A stretch of 64,000 nt of DNA from Shewanella aquimarina. GTDB taxonomy: Bacteria; Pseudomonadota; Gammaproteobacteria; Enterobacterales; Shewanellaceae. Location: NCBI RefSeq assembly GCF_023349185.1, contig NZ_JAKIKY010000001.1, positions 62,001 through 126,000 of the forward strand, in the 5' to 3' direction. The notes under the pieces are model-generated. The model did no database searches. It was not told the origin of the DNA and saw nothing but the letters and a program-made list of their open reading frames with translations. This document shows, one piece after another, positions 47,395-55,812 of this stretch; the first letter of the stretch is position 1; every line of letters starts with the position of its first letter. Made by a program: the position numbers and the translations under genes.

Positions 47395-47958
47395 ATGATT
47401 AACGGACTAGTTACTGCCATCGCTTTAGCGCTTTCTATTTCTTCAGTGAATGCTGAAACAATTTCTACTGAATCAGTAGTTACCGCTGGCTTTCCACATG
47501 TAAAAGTTAAGCCTATGGAAGTTACTGGTTTCCCACACGTAAAAGTTAAGCCTGTCGAAGTTGCCGGTTTCCCACATGTAAAAGTTAAGCCTGTTGAAGT
47601 TGCCGGATTCCCACATGTAAAGGTTAAGCCTGTCGAAGTTGCCGGTTTCCCACATGTGAAAGTTAAGCCTGTCGAAGTTGCTGGATTCCCACACGTAAAG
47701 GTCAAGCCTGTCGAGGTTGCCGGGTTCCCACACGTGAAAGTTAAGCCTGTCGAGGTTGCCGGATTCCCACACGTGAAAGTTAAGCCTGTCAAGGTTGCCG
47801 GATTCCCACACGTGAAAGTTAAGCCTGTCGAGGTTGCCGGATTCCCACACGTGAAAGTTAAGCCTGTCGAGGTTGCCGGATTCCCACACGTGAAAGTTAA
47901 GCCTTTCGAGGTTGCCGGATTCCCACACGTGAAAGTCATCAACTCAGCCGTTGCTTAA
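47395..47958 (+). CDS. Secreted protein of twelve 13-residue tandem repeats
   Basis: This 187-residue protein has a signal peptide (MINGLVTAIALALSISSVNA, cleavage probably before ETIS), then ten residues, then 12 repeats of GFPHVKVKPVEVA to the end, the last reading GFPHVKVINSAVA. Each repeat alternates Val with Lys or Glu, as in an exposed beta-strand, and has one Phe, one His and two Pro. The whole is basic. A beta-solenoid or strand-stacking fibre is plausible; twelve spaced histidines could bind metal or haem. No known family is recognised. It is followed 18 bases later by a 39-codon gene and lies behind a sigma-54 promoter. Reverse-strand frames here are repeat shadows. Confidence 0.85.
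   Translation: MINGLVTAIALALSISSVNAETISTESVVTAGFPHVKVKPMEVTGFPHVKVKPVEVAGFPHVKVKPVEVAGFPHVKVKPVEVAGFPHVKVKPVEVAGFPHVKVKPVEVAGFPHVKVKPVEVAGFPHVKVKPVKVAGFPHVKVKPVEVAGFPHVKVKPVEVAGFPHVKVKPFEVAGFPHVKVINSAVA
47488..47955 (+). repeat. Twelve direct 39-bp repeats inside the coding sequence
   Basis: The 39-base unit, containing the element CCACACGTGAAAGTTAAGCC in most copies, recurs 12 times without interruption. The later copies are nearly identical, while the first ones differ at synonymous sites. The unit is a multiple of three, so copy number can change without a frameshift. Confidence 0.95.
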
Positions 47959-47976
47959 GTCTTAAGGAGAATGATT

Positions 47977-48096
47977 ATGTTAGATTCATTGAAAAAAGCT
48001 CTAGGACTTACTCACAAACCAGAGCGTAAAAAAGTACAGCTTCCGGAAGGCCTAAATCACCTAGAAGTGATTCCTGCAAAAGGTTGGTGGAACTAA
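47977..48096 (+). CDS. 39-residue basic peptide ending GWWN
   Basis: The frame starts MLDSLKKALGLTHKPERKKV and ends VIPAKGWWN. It has an ideal ribosome site (AAGGAGA, seven bases before ATG), lies 18 bases after the repeat-protein gene and is followed by a terminator, so it is very probably translated from the same message. No signal peptide; an N-terminal amphipathic helix is likely. The conserved-looking double-Trp tail is unusual. Function and family unknown. Confidence 0.7.
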   Translation: MLDSLKKALGLTHKPERKKVQLPEGLNHLEVIPAKGWWN

Positions 48097-48130
48097 TTGA
48101 CATCAAACGTCTTTCGAAAACCAGATACAT

Positions 48131-48160
48131 AAAAAAGGAGCTACTAAAGGCTCCTTTTTT
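48131..48160 (+). terminator. Terminator of the repeat-protein/peptide operon
   Basis: AAAAAAGGAGC pairs with GCTCCTTTTTT over an 8-base loop. It is 34 bases past the peptide stop. Confidence 0.92.
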
Positions 48161-48228
48161 ATCTTGCTATATGACTTTTAATTAGAGGTTTGCACCTAGT
48201 ATACATCTACATGGCCACAGAGGCTGAC

Positions 48229-48429
48229 CTACGCCTTTATCGCAATGCTTTGCTTTCCCTGGGCCCGCTTATGGGCGAATCGCTTATGTGTACTTAGCAG
48301 CGGATAGGCTACCGGCCCCATGATGAGTCCTAGCATGGCCCAGCGTTTCACCCCTAGCCCGGCGCGAAATGCCATATTGCCCATCGCCACACTACTCACC
48401 ATCAACACACCAAGAATGTAAATCACCAC
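48229..48429 (-). CDS. Small membrane protein of about 66 residues
   Basis: Two hydrophobic segments are separated by a short basic turn: VIYILGVLMVSSVAMGNMAF, then AMLGLIMGPVAYPLL. A basic tail (HKRFAHKRAQGKQ) follows, the pattern of a small inner-membrane hairpin protein. GTG 48429 is favoured over GTG 48435 because GAGG is then eight bases upstream. Function unknown; no family recognised. Confidence 0.55.
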   Translation of the reverse strand: MVIYILGVLMVSSVAMGNMAFRAGLGVKRWAMLGLIMGPVAYPLLSTHKRFAHKRAQGKQSIAIKA

Positions 48430-48546
48430 AGACACTACCTCACAACAACGGCGTCAATAAGGCTGAAAACAGCCAAAACGAGCCCAGCATGATAACCGAA
48501 TCCACGCATTGAATGAACAAAAAACAGGCAAGAATAATCCTAAGGC

Positions 48547-48577
48547 AAAAAAAATGCGGCATTATGTTGCCGCATTG
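48547..48577 (-). terminator. Terminator downstream of fadJ
   Basis: On the minus strand AATGCGGCA pairs with TGCCGCATT over a 6-base loop and is followed by a run of T residues. It lies just after the fadJ stop. Confidence 0.92.
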
Positions 48578-48594
48578 TTAACAATCTAGATACC

Positions 48595-50715
48595 CTAATC
48601 GTAGAACTTACATCCCGATTCGGCCATCTCGACTAGGCGATCACAAGGTGCGAATCGCTCACCAAACTGATCTTGATAACGTTTTAAGGTCTCGACCAAG
48701 TGCTTGGCGCCCAGTGAGTCCATGTAACGGAAGGGGCCACCTAAGAATGGCGGGAAGCCGATACCGAATATCGCGCCTATGTCGCCGTCTCTTGGTGAAG
48801 CGATAATCCCCTCCTCCAGACAACGCACCGCTTCATTTAGCATCTGCACAACACATCGCTCGGCCAAGGCTCTCGGTTCACCGCCGTTACCAGGTGTTAG
48901 ACCCAGCACGCCGTAGACACTCTCATCCACCAGCTTCTTCTTAGACTTGGCACCATACTGGTAGAAGCCCTTACCATTCTTACGACCCTTACGATCATCG
49001 GCCAACAGCTTGTCAAAGGCGGCGGGTGCCTTAAAGCGCTCACCCAACTCCTTCTCCAGAATCGGCGAGATTTTGGCGCCCACATCTATGCCGACCTCAT
49101 CGAGCAGCGTCATTGGACCTACCGGGAAACCAAACTTCACCAGCGCCTTATCCAGATGATCGACGCTCTGGCCTTCGAGTAGCAGATTCGCTGCCTCGTT
49201 CATATAGAGCGCCAGAATACGGTTCACATAAAAACCGGCACCATCTTTTACCACAATCGGTGTCTTGCCCTGCTTGCGGGCGAAGGCGACCGTGGTGGCG
49301 ATCGTTTGTGGCGAAGTCTTGTCATGGGCAATCACCTCGACCAGAGGCATCTTCTCAACCGGCGAGAAGTAGTGCAGGCCAATGACGTTTTCGGGACGTT
49401 CGGCGGCCTCGGCGATCTGTTTGATCGGCAACGATGACGTGTTAGAGGCAAAAATCGTGTGCTCACCACATTCACGCTCCACATCCCGCACCATCTGATG
49501 TTTCAGTTTAAGATCTTCAAATACGGCTTCCACCACCATATCCGCATCCTTTATCCCTTTATATTCGGTGGTGGTGGTCATCAGCGCCATCAGGTTATCT
49601 CGCACCGCAGGCGTCATATGACGTCGTTTAACTCCTTTAGCCAGCAGCTTATAGGCATAGGCCAGTGCGTTGCTCAAACCGGTTTCGCTGATATCTTTCA
49701 CCCGCACAGGGATCTTGGCCTTAGTGGTCGTGACAGAGGCGATACCACCGCCCATCAAGCCACCGCCCAATACCATCACCTTGTTGACAGACTGAGGCGA
49801 TACGTCACCGGCGCCGGTTTCCTTCTTCATCTCTGTGGTCGCAAAGAAGATGCTACGTAAAGCTTCCGACTCACTCGAGACCACGAGATCGCCAAAATGC
49901 TGCGCCTCCACCTCGAGGCCTTTCACCATGCCTTTAGTCACGCCCTGACGCACACAATCGATAATCTTTTCTGGCGCAGGGTAGTTACCCTGGGTCTTCT
50001 TGTTGACCTGCTTGAGTGCCTGATCGAATATGATGTTACGGCCAACCGGCGTGCCTTCCAGCAGCTTCTCCACCATGGACACCTTGCGCTTCTTCGCAGG
50101 ACGCGCACCTGCTAGCGCCATCTCTACAGCTGTCTGTAGCAAGATTGACTCGGGCACCACATCATCCACCAGCCCAAGCTTCAATGCCTGCTTGGCGCGC
50201 AGCTGCTTACCGGTGAGCATCATATCCAATGACTTAGCAATCCCCACCAGACGAGGCAGGCGCTGTGTGCCGCCACCGCCGGGCAGCAGGCCGAGTTGCA
50301 CCTCGGGCAATCCCAGCATGGTCTTCTTGCTATCGGTACACACGCGCTGATGACAGGCCAGGGCCAGTTCGAGCCCCCCACCGAGACAGGCGCCATTGAT
50401 AGCGGCTACCACGGGAATCGAGAGCGACTCTAGAGCCAAAAACACTTCATGGCCCTGCTTCGACAGCTCTCTGGCGTCTTCGGCTGTAGCGCAGGTATCG
50501 AGCATAGATATGTCGGCGCCCGCCACAAAGGAATCTTTCTTGCCCGAGATGATCACCACGCCGCGAATACTAGCGTCGCTCTTAATCTCGGCCAACATCT
50601 CACAGATCTCTGGGCCAAACTCGGCTCTCAGGGTATTCATGGTCTCACCGGGTACATTCATGGTGAGCACGGCGATCCCGTTATCCTGACGATTTAATGT
50701 AAAACTCTTTTCCAT
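48595..50715 (-). CDS. fadJ: Fatty acid oxidation complex subunit alpha FadJ
   Basis: This 706-residue multifunctional enzyme has an N-terminal enoyl-CoA hydratase domain (ACLGGGLELALACH and LGLPEVQLGLLPGGGGTQRLPR) and a C-terminal 3-hydroxyacyl-CoA dehydrogenase domain (VMVLGGGLMGGGIA cofactor motif; LHYFSPVEKMPLVEVI). It acts with FadI in beta-oxidation. It lies four bases downstream of fadI in one operon. The order fadI-fadJ and the nearby sixA distinguish it from FadB. Confidence 0.96.
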   Translation of the reverse strand: MEKSFTLNRQDNGIAVLTMNVPGETMNTLRAEFGPEICEMLAEIKSDASIRGVVIISGKKDSFVAGADISMLDTCATAEDARELSKQGHEVFLALESLSIPVVAAINGACLGGGLELALACHQRVCTDSKKTMLGLPEVQLGLLPGGGGTQRLPRLVGIAKSLDMMLTGKQLRAKQALKLGLVDDVVPESILLQTAVEMALAGARPAKKRKVSMVEKLLEGTPVGRNIIFDQALKQVNKKTQGNYPAPEKIIDCVRQGVTKGMVKGLEVEAQHFGDLVVSSESEALRSIFFATTEMKKETGAGDVSPQSVNKVMVLGGGLMGGGIASVTTTKAKIPVRVKDISETGLSNALAYAYKLLAKGVKRRHMTPAVRDNLMALMTTTTEYKGIKDADMVVEAVFEDLKLKHQMVRDVERECGEHTIFASNTSSLPIKQIAEAAERPENVIGLHYFSPVEKMPLVEVIAHDKTSPQTIATTVAFARKQGKTPIVVKDGAGFYVNRILALYMNEAANLLLEGQSVDHLDKALVKFGFPVGPMTLLDEVGIDVGAKISPILEKELGERFKAPAAFDKLLADDRKGRKNGKGFYQYGAKSKKKLVDESVYGVLGLTPGNGGEPRALAERCVVQMLNEAVRCLEEGIIASPRDGDIGAIFGIGFPPFLGGPFRYMDSLGAKHLVETLKRYQDQFGERFAPCDRLVEMAESGCKFYD

Positions 50716-50719
50716 GAGA

Positions 50720-52030
50720 TCACTCCACTTCTACTATCATAGCTGCACCCAGACCACCCGCCGCACAGGCCGTTGCCAGGCCAGTACCGCCGCCACGGCG
50801 TTTCAGCTCGCGACAAACTTGAGTGATCAAACGTGTCCCGGTCGCCGCAAACGGGTGACCATAGGCCAAAGAGCCGCCCAAGACGTTGAACTTTGTCATA
50901 TCGATCTCGCCGATGGCGCGATCTCGGCCCAGCTTCTCCTTGGCAAACTTCTTCGAGGCAAACATCTGCATGTTGGCCAGGGTCTGCGCCGCAAAGGCCT
51001 CATGCATCTCGATAAGGGTAAGATCCTCAAGCTCCATGCCTGCACGCTTAAGCGCCAGCGGCGTCGCATAGGAAGGCCCCATCAACATATCTTCCCACAC
51101 GTCGATAGCACTGAAGGCATAACTCTTGATGTAACCAATCGGCTCATAGCCCAGGGCCTTGGCACGGCTCTCACTCATCAGGAGTACCGCCGAGGCACCA
51201 TCGGTCAGCGGCGTACTGTTGGCCGCAGTCACCGAGCCATGTTTGCGGTCAAACGCCGGACGTAGCTTGGCGTAAGAGTCCAGCGAAGAGTTCTCGCGAA
51301 TATTATTGTCTCTGTCGATGAAAGACTCGTATGGCGGTACATGCGCCACCATCACCTCATCACGCAAATGGCCCGAATCCCAGGTCTCTGTCGCCAGGGT
51401 GTGAGAGCGATGGGCTAAGGCATCTTGGTCGGCGCGGCTAATGCTGTAGGTTTTGGCCATCTGCTCGGCGGTCTGCCCCATAGAGAGGCCAGTGGAGTAC
51501 TCGGCCACCGCAGGCGGTACAGGGAGCAGATCTTTCAGCCCGAGACGACGGATAATAGACCACTTTTGACCAAAGCTACGGGCCTTATTGAGATCCACCA
51601 AGGCATGGGCCAGCTTCTTCGATACGCCGATAGGCAATACAGATGATGAGTCGGCGCCGCCGGCGATCCCTATCTCGATATTGCCCGTCATGATGGACTC
51701 GGCCACATTGACCGTCGACTGGAAACTGGTGGCGCAGGCACGTGTCACGCTGTAGGCGTCGGTGGACACATTCATGCCAGTGCCTAGGACTATCTCGCGG
51801 GCGATGTTGGGCGCCGCAGGCATCTGAACCACCTGACCGTAAACGAGCTGTTCAATCTCCTTCGGATCGAGTTCCGAGCGCGATAGCAGCTCATTGACTA
51901 CCATCTTGCCCATATCCAATGCCGACACCCCATGAAACGCGGTCGCCTGCTTAGCAAAGGGGGTTCTAAGCCCCATCACTATCGCTATGCGATCGCCCTT
52001 CGCGTTCCTTACTTGCTGTAGTTCACTCAT
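50720..52030 (-). CDS. fadI: Acetyl-CoA acyltransferase FadI (3-ketoacyl-CoA thiolase)
   Basis: This 436-residue thiolase has the acyl-enzyme cysteine in [17 protein letters not shown] (about residue 100), the histidine in EMHEAFAAQ and the second cysteine near [15 protein letters not shown] at the C-terminus. The [19 protein letters not shown] motif is complete. It heads the fadIJ operon. The promoter region upstream contains FadR-like and PsrA-like sites, so repression relieved by long-chain acyl-CoA is expected. Confidence 0.96.
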   Translation of the reverse strand: MSELQQVRNAKGDRIAIVMGLRTPFAKQATAFHGVSALDMGKMVVNELLSRSELDPKEIEQLVYGQVVQMPAAPNIAREIVLGTGMNVSTDAYSVTRACATSFQSTVNVAESIMTGNIEIGIAGGADSSSVLPIGVSKKLAHALVDLNKARSFGQKWSIIRRLGLKDLLPVPPAVAEYSTGLSMGQTAEQMAKTYSISRADQDALAHRSHTLATETWDSGHLRDEVMVAHVPPYESFIDRDNNIRENSSLDSYAKLRPAFDRKHGSVTAANSTPLTDGASAVLLMSESRAKALGYEPIGYIKSYAFSAIDVWEDMLMGPSYATPLALKRAGMELEDLTLIEMHEAFAAQTLANMQMFASKKFAKEKLGRDRAIGEIDMTKFNVLGGSLAYGHPFAATGTRLITQVCRELKRRGGGTGLATACAAGGLGAAMIVEVE

Positions 52031-52125
52031 CTTTTGCCCTCGTGACGCGTCTGATAGAAACGCTTCTACTAACGCCGTTATTATTCTTCCCTACCCCGTT
52101 GCCAGCAGTCTTGCTACATGCTCGC

Positions 52126-52140
52126 AACAGGTCAGACCAT
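52126..52140 (-). promoter_or_regulatory. FadR-like operator in the fadI promoter
   Basis: Read on the minus strand the site is ATGGTCTGACCTGTT, close to the E. coli FadR pattern CTGGTCCGACCTGTT (two differences). It lies about 100 bases before the fadI start. Confidence 0.6.
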
Positions 52141-52179
52141 CAAAGTGTGATCTGATTCTAACTTCTTATTTCAAGGTTT

Positions 52180-52193
52180 TAAACACCTGTTTG
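52180..52193. promoter_or_regulatory. PsrA-like palindromic operator in the fadI promoter
   Basis: TAAACACCTGTTTG fits CAAAC-N4-GTTTG with one end base changed. It shares the exact 12-mer AAACACCTGTTT with the site at 18999-19010. Confidence 0.55.
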
Positions 52194-52439
52194 GTTTTTA
52201 AACGACAATTATCGAAAAAGATGATGATTAACAATGTTTAATAAAATACAAATTAGCCATTAAAGTCGGTTTTATTCCCCGTTTAAGCATGCTAACTTAT
52301 TTTGCTGATTGAAATTTGGCGCCGCCAAGCCCCGCAAGGTCTTCTGACACTCCCAAGGTTGCGGTAAGCCGTTTATCACTGAATTTTTTACCCGATACGC
52401 TGTCTACAGCTCACACAATAGATAATACCGAGTAGCATC

Positions 52440-53396
52440 ATGCCCTTAAGTCGATTTCATGCATTACGTGAATACCTGAATAAAGTGATCCTGGGTCAAC
52501 CCACTCTTACCGAAAACTTATTGATCGCACTGATTGCCGATGGTCACTTACTGGTTGAGGGGCCACCGGGTCTGGCCAAGACCCGCGCGGTGAAGGCGCT
52601 GAGCGATGGGGTCGAGGGGGATTTCCACCGCATCCAGTTTACACCAGACCTATTGCCAGCAGATCTGACCGGCACCGACATCTATCGTGCGCAGACGGCC
52701 ACCTTCGAGTTTGAAGCAGGTCCTATCTTTCATAACCTGATCTTGGCCGACGAGATCAACCGCGCGCCGGCCAAGGTGCAGTCGGCGCTATTGGAAGCCA
52801 TGGCCGAGGGTCAGGTCACTGTCGGTAAACAAAGCTACAAGCTGCCAAAGCTGTTTCTGGTAATGGCAACTCAAAACCCGCTGGAAAACGAGGGCACCTA
52901 TCCCCTGCCCGAGGCGCAGCTGGATCGCTTCCTGATGCACCTAAATCTGGACTACCCCAGCGCCGCCACCGAATTTGAGATCATGCGTCTGTCGCGCAGC
53001 GAGGCCATCACTCAGGAACTGCCAAGGGTCGAGCCCATCGCCCAGGAGGAAGTATTCGCCGCCCGTAAGGCCGCGCTCGACATCTATCTGGCCGAGCCGC
53101 TGGAGCAATATATTGTCAATATCGTGATGGCCACCCGTCAGCCACAACAATACAGTGACGAGCTGGCGAGCTGGCTGGAATATGGCGTCAGCCCACGTGC
53201 AACCATCTCCATCGAGCGCTGCGCCCGCGCCCGGGCCTGGCTGATGGAGCGCGACTTTGTCTCGCCGGAAGATATTCAAGCCGTGGTGCCAAATGTGCTG
53301 CGCCACCGTCTGCTCCTCAGCTATCAGGCACAGGCGGAAGGAGTGAGCAGCGATCAGGTGATCAACCATATTCTCAGTCAGGTAGCGGTGCCTTAA
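52440..53396 (+). CDS. MoxR family AAA+ ATPase
   Basis: This 318-residue MoxR-type AAA+ chaperone has Walker A as GPPGLAKT, Walker B LILADEINRAP, sensor 1 MATQNPLENEGTYPLPEAQLDRF and the C-terminal lid domain. Members mature or remodel protein complexes with the help of VWA partners. It leads an operon of six genes; its stop overlaps the next start (TAATG). No membrane or signal segments. Confidence 0.95.
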   Translation: MPLSRFHALREYLNKVILGQPTLTENLLIALIADGHLLVEGPPGLAKTRAVKALSDGVEGDFHRIQFTPDLLPADLTGTDIYRAQTATFEFEAGPIFHNLILADEINRAPAKVQSALLEAMAEGQVTVGKQSYKLPKLFLVMATQNPLENEGTYPLPEAQLDRFLMHLNLDYPSAATEFEIMRLSRSEAITQELPRVEPIAQEEVFAARKAALDIYLAEPLEQYIVNIVMATRQPQQYSDELASWLEYGVSPRATISIERCARARAWLMERDFVSPEDIQAVVPNVLRHRLLLSYQAQAEGVSSDQVINHILSQVAVP

Positions 53397-54325
53397 TGGA
53401 ACAGAAGGCTTTACCGCTATTTGCCGATGGCGTCTCCCTCAATCAGAAAGAGCTGTTAGCCTGCCAGAATATCGCCAGGGCCCTGCCCGAACGCAAGACC
53501 AAGGCGCGAGCGGCGCTGGCCGGCCATAGAGCCAGCAGCATCAAGGGACGGGGCATGGAGTTTGCCGAGGTGCGCCACTACCAGAGCGGCGACGACGTGC
53601 GCACCATAGACTGGCGGGTGACCGCCAGAACCGGCAAGGCCCATACCAAGCTGTTTGTCGAGGAGCGCGAGCGTCCGGTGTTGCTACTACTGGATCTTAG
53701 CCATAGCCTCTATTTCGGCTCCAGCCTTATGTTGCAGTCGGTGCAGGCGGCGCACCTGGCCGCGACCTTGGGCTGGACGGCCGTCGGTCACGGCGATCGC
53801 CTCGGCGCCCTAATCGCCTGTGAGACAGAACACCTTGAACTTAAGCCTCGTAGTCGCCAGGGTGGCATGCTGGCACTCATCTCGGCCATGGAGCAGGTGC
53901 ACCAGCGGCAACTGAGCCAGCTCGATCAGCCAGTGAAACAGCCTGAGCATATCTTCAAGGCCTGCCAACGCCTGAGACGGATCGCCAAACCCGGTTCGCT
54001 TATCTGGATCATCAGTGACGGCAACCATTTCAGCCCCCAGTGTCTGGGGCCGCTGAGCGAGCTAAAGCTCCATTGTGATATCGGCGCCTTTCTGATCACA
54101 GATCCCCTCAGGCAAGGCACCCTTCAGCTGCCGCCACAGTTCCAATTCCCGGTCAGGGATGGCGATAAGGAGCTGATGCTGGACAGGCGCAGCTACGATG
54201 CCTGGCTCAATCAGCAACAAACACAGCAACAGGGATTTATCACCATGATGAATCAGATCAACGCACGGCCAAGACGCATCGACGCGGCCCAGCCGTTAAA
54301 CCAACAAATCGGAGCCCTAAGGTAG
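53396..54325 (+). CDS. DUF58 domain-containing protein
   Basis: This 309-residue protein carries the DUF58 core EFAEVRHYQSGDDVRTIDWRVTARTGKAHTKLFVEERERPVLLLLDLSHSL (shown in part: FAEVRHYQSGDD and DWRVTART). A VWA-like fold with the DLSHS metal-site segment follows. It is a standard partner of MoxR ATPases. It overlaps moxR and directly abuts the next gene. Confidence 0.93.
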   Translation: MEQKALPLFADGVSLNQKELLACQNIARALPERKTKARAALAGHRASSIKGRGMEFAEVRHYQSGDDVRTIDWRVTARTGKAHTKLFVEERERPVLLLLDLSHSLYFGSSLMLQSVQAAHLAATLGWTAVGHGDRLGALIACETEHLELKPRSRQGGMLALISAMEQVHQRQLSQLDQPVKQPEHIFKACQRLRRIAKPGSLIWIISDGNHFSPQCLGPLSELKLHCDIGAFLITDPLRQGTLQLPPQFQFPVRDGDKELMLDRRSYDAWLNQQQTQQQGFITMMNQINARPRRIDAAQPLNQQIGALR

Positions 54326-54820
54326 ATGCAAGCGGCAAGTCAACCTGCACTAGCCAAGATGCAGGATATCATCACCCCTGAGCCTATCGGCTTCTGGCCC
54401 CTCGCCTACGGCTATTACCTAGTGGCTCTGCTACTGATTATCCTGATCGCCGCCCTGTTCATCTATGTCAAACGCAGAGGCAAGCAGCTGGCGGCCAAAC
54501 GCGAGGCACTAAAGCTTCTTGCTGAAGTAACACCCGATGATCCCCAGTTAGCACTCACGGTCAACAGCCTGCTTAAACGCAGCGCCATGAGCTATCTGCC
54601 TCGTGAACAGGTCGCCTCCCTACAGGGAGACGACTGGTATGCCTGGCTAAGCGCCCAGCTGCCAACCATGGACCCTAAGCTGCCAAGCCTCTTGGAGAAG
54701 CGTTATCAGTCCGCGCACCTCACGCCAGAGGAAGCCACACAACTTTTGAGCGGCGCCAAAGTCTGGCTGCAGCACGCGCTACCGCTAAAGGCTGACAAGG
54801 AGGCATTATGTTCACACTAG
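54326..54820 (+). CDS. DUF4381 domain-containing membrane protein
   Basis: This 164-residue protein has one membrane helix (about residues 30-50, YYLVALLLIILIAALFIYV) followed by a basic cytoplasmic stretch and a helical domain. It matches the DUF4381 component between DUF58 and VWA genes in MoxR/Bat operons. Its role is unknown, probably a membrane scaffold. It begins at the base after the DUF58 stop and overlaps the next gene by 13 bases. Confidence 0.9.
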   Translation: MQAASQPALAKMQDIITPEPIGFWPLAYGYYLVALLLIILIAALFIYVKRRGKQLAAKREALKLLAEVTPDDPQLALTVNSLLKRSAMSYLPREQVASLQGDDWYAWLSAQLPTMDPKLPSLLEKRYQSAHLTPEEATQLLSGAKVWLQHALPLKADKEALCSH

Positions 54821-55812
54821 CCTGGCCTTGGCTGCTGGTTTTATTGCCGCTTCCCTTAATCTTTCGCAGCAGCAAACAAGCACAGCAAACGGTTGGCGGG
54901 CATCTGCAGATGCCCGGCGTCGGTGAGGCGCAGACCCTCGCACTCGATAATTCCCCTAACCGCAGTCGCTGGCCCTATTGGTTGGTGTGGACGCTGCTGG
55001 TTTGCGCCGTCGCCCGCCCCCTATGGGTTGGCGATGCCATCGAGCTGCCGAGCAAGGGGCGTGACCTCATGCTGGCGGTGGATCTGTCGGGCAGTATGCA
55101 GATAGAGGACATGGTATTAAACGCAAAGACGGTCGATCGCTTTACCATGGTACAGAGGGTGATGAGCGAGTTTATCGAGCGCCGCAAGGGCGATAAGCTG
55201 GGGCTCATCCTATTTGCCGATCACGCCTATCTGCAGGCGCCGCTCACCCAGGACAGACGCTCGGTGGCCCAGTTCCTTACCGAGGCACAAATTGGTCTGG
55301 TCGGTAAGCAGACCGCCATCGGCGAGGCCATCGCCCTTGCGGTTAAACGCTTCGACAAGGCAGAGCAGAGCAACCGGGTGCTTATCCTGCTCACCGACGG
55401 CTCAAATAACTCGGGGAGCATCACGCCCGAGCAGGCCGCCGATATCGCCGCCAAGCGAGGCGTGACCATCTACACCATAGGGGTGGGCGCCGAGGTGATG
55501 GAGCGCCGCACCCTGTTTGGCAAGGAGCGTGTCAATCCGTCGATGGATCTCGATGAGGCGCAGCTCACCCTGCTGGCACAGAAAACCCAAGGGCGCTATT
55601 TCCGGGCGCGCAACTCGGATGAGCTAGAGCAGATCTATCAGGAGATAGACAAACTCGAGCCCACCGACAGCGACCAACTCAGCTATCGTCCACAGGCCGA
55701 GCTCTTCTATTATCCCTTGGCTGTCGCCCTGCTGATAACGGTTCTCATGATGTTAAGCGGCCTAGCTGCCGTGCAGGCCTTAGTTCAACGTTTACCACGG
55801 AGCGCCTCATGA
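54808..55812 (+). CDS. VWA domain-containing BatA-like protein
   Basis: This 334-residue protein has an N-terminal membrane segment, a second one (PYWLVWTLLVCAVARPLWV), then a von Willebrand A domain with the complete metal site DLSGS (about residue 93), the TAIGEAI threonine and the TDGSN aspartate. A C-terminal membrane helix (about 308-326) ends it. It is the BatA type, presumed to be inserted in the inner membrane. Overlaps the next gene by four bases. Confidence 0.93.
   Translation: MFTLAWPWLLVLLPLPLIFRSSKQAQQTVGGHLQMPGVGEAQTLALDNSPNRSRWPYWLVWTLLVCAVARPLWVGDAIELPSKGRDLMLAVDLSGSMQIEDMVLNAKTVDRFTMVQRVMSEFIERRKGDKLGLILFADHAYLQAPLTQDRRSVAQFLTEAQIGLVGKQTAIGEAIALAVKRFDKAEQSNRVLILLTDGSNNSGSITPEQAADIAAKRGVTIYTIGVGAEVMERRTLFGKERVNPSMDLDEAQLTLLAQKTQGRYFRARNSDELEQIYQEIDKLEPTDSDQLSYRPQAELFYYPLAVALLITVLMMLSGLAAVQALVQRLPRSAS

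Larger units (their letters stand above)
52031..52439. other. Divergent promoter region between fadI and moxR
   Basis: No gene is seen in 409 bases. The fadI-proximal 165 bases contain a FadR-like site and a PsrA-like palindrome; the moxR-proximal part has no recognisable operator and only a weak ribosome site for moxR. Confidence 0.6.

Noticed and set aside
47370..47942. Long reverse-strand open frames (190 and 151 residues) across the repeat array
   Set aside because: They exist only because a 39-bp unit is a multiple of three and free of stops in several frames. They have no ribosome site, and the forward frame has a signal peptide, ribosome-linked partner gene and terminator.
47488..47955. 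CRISPR array
   Set aside because: The direct repeats are contiguous with no spacers, lie within a coding frame and have no cas genes nearby.
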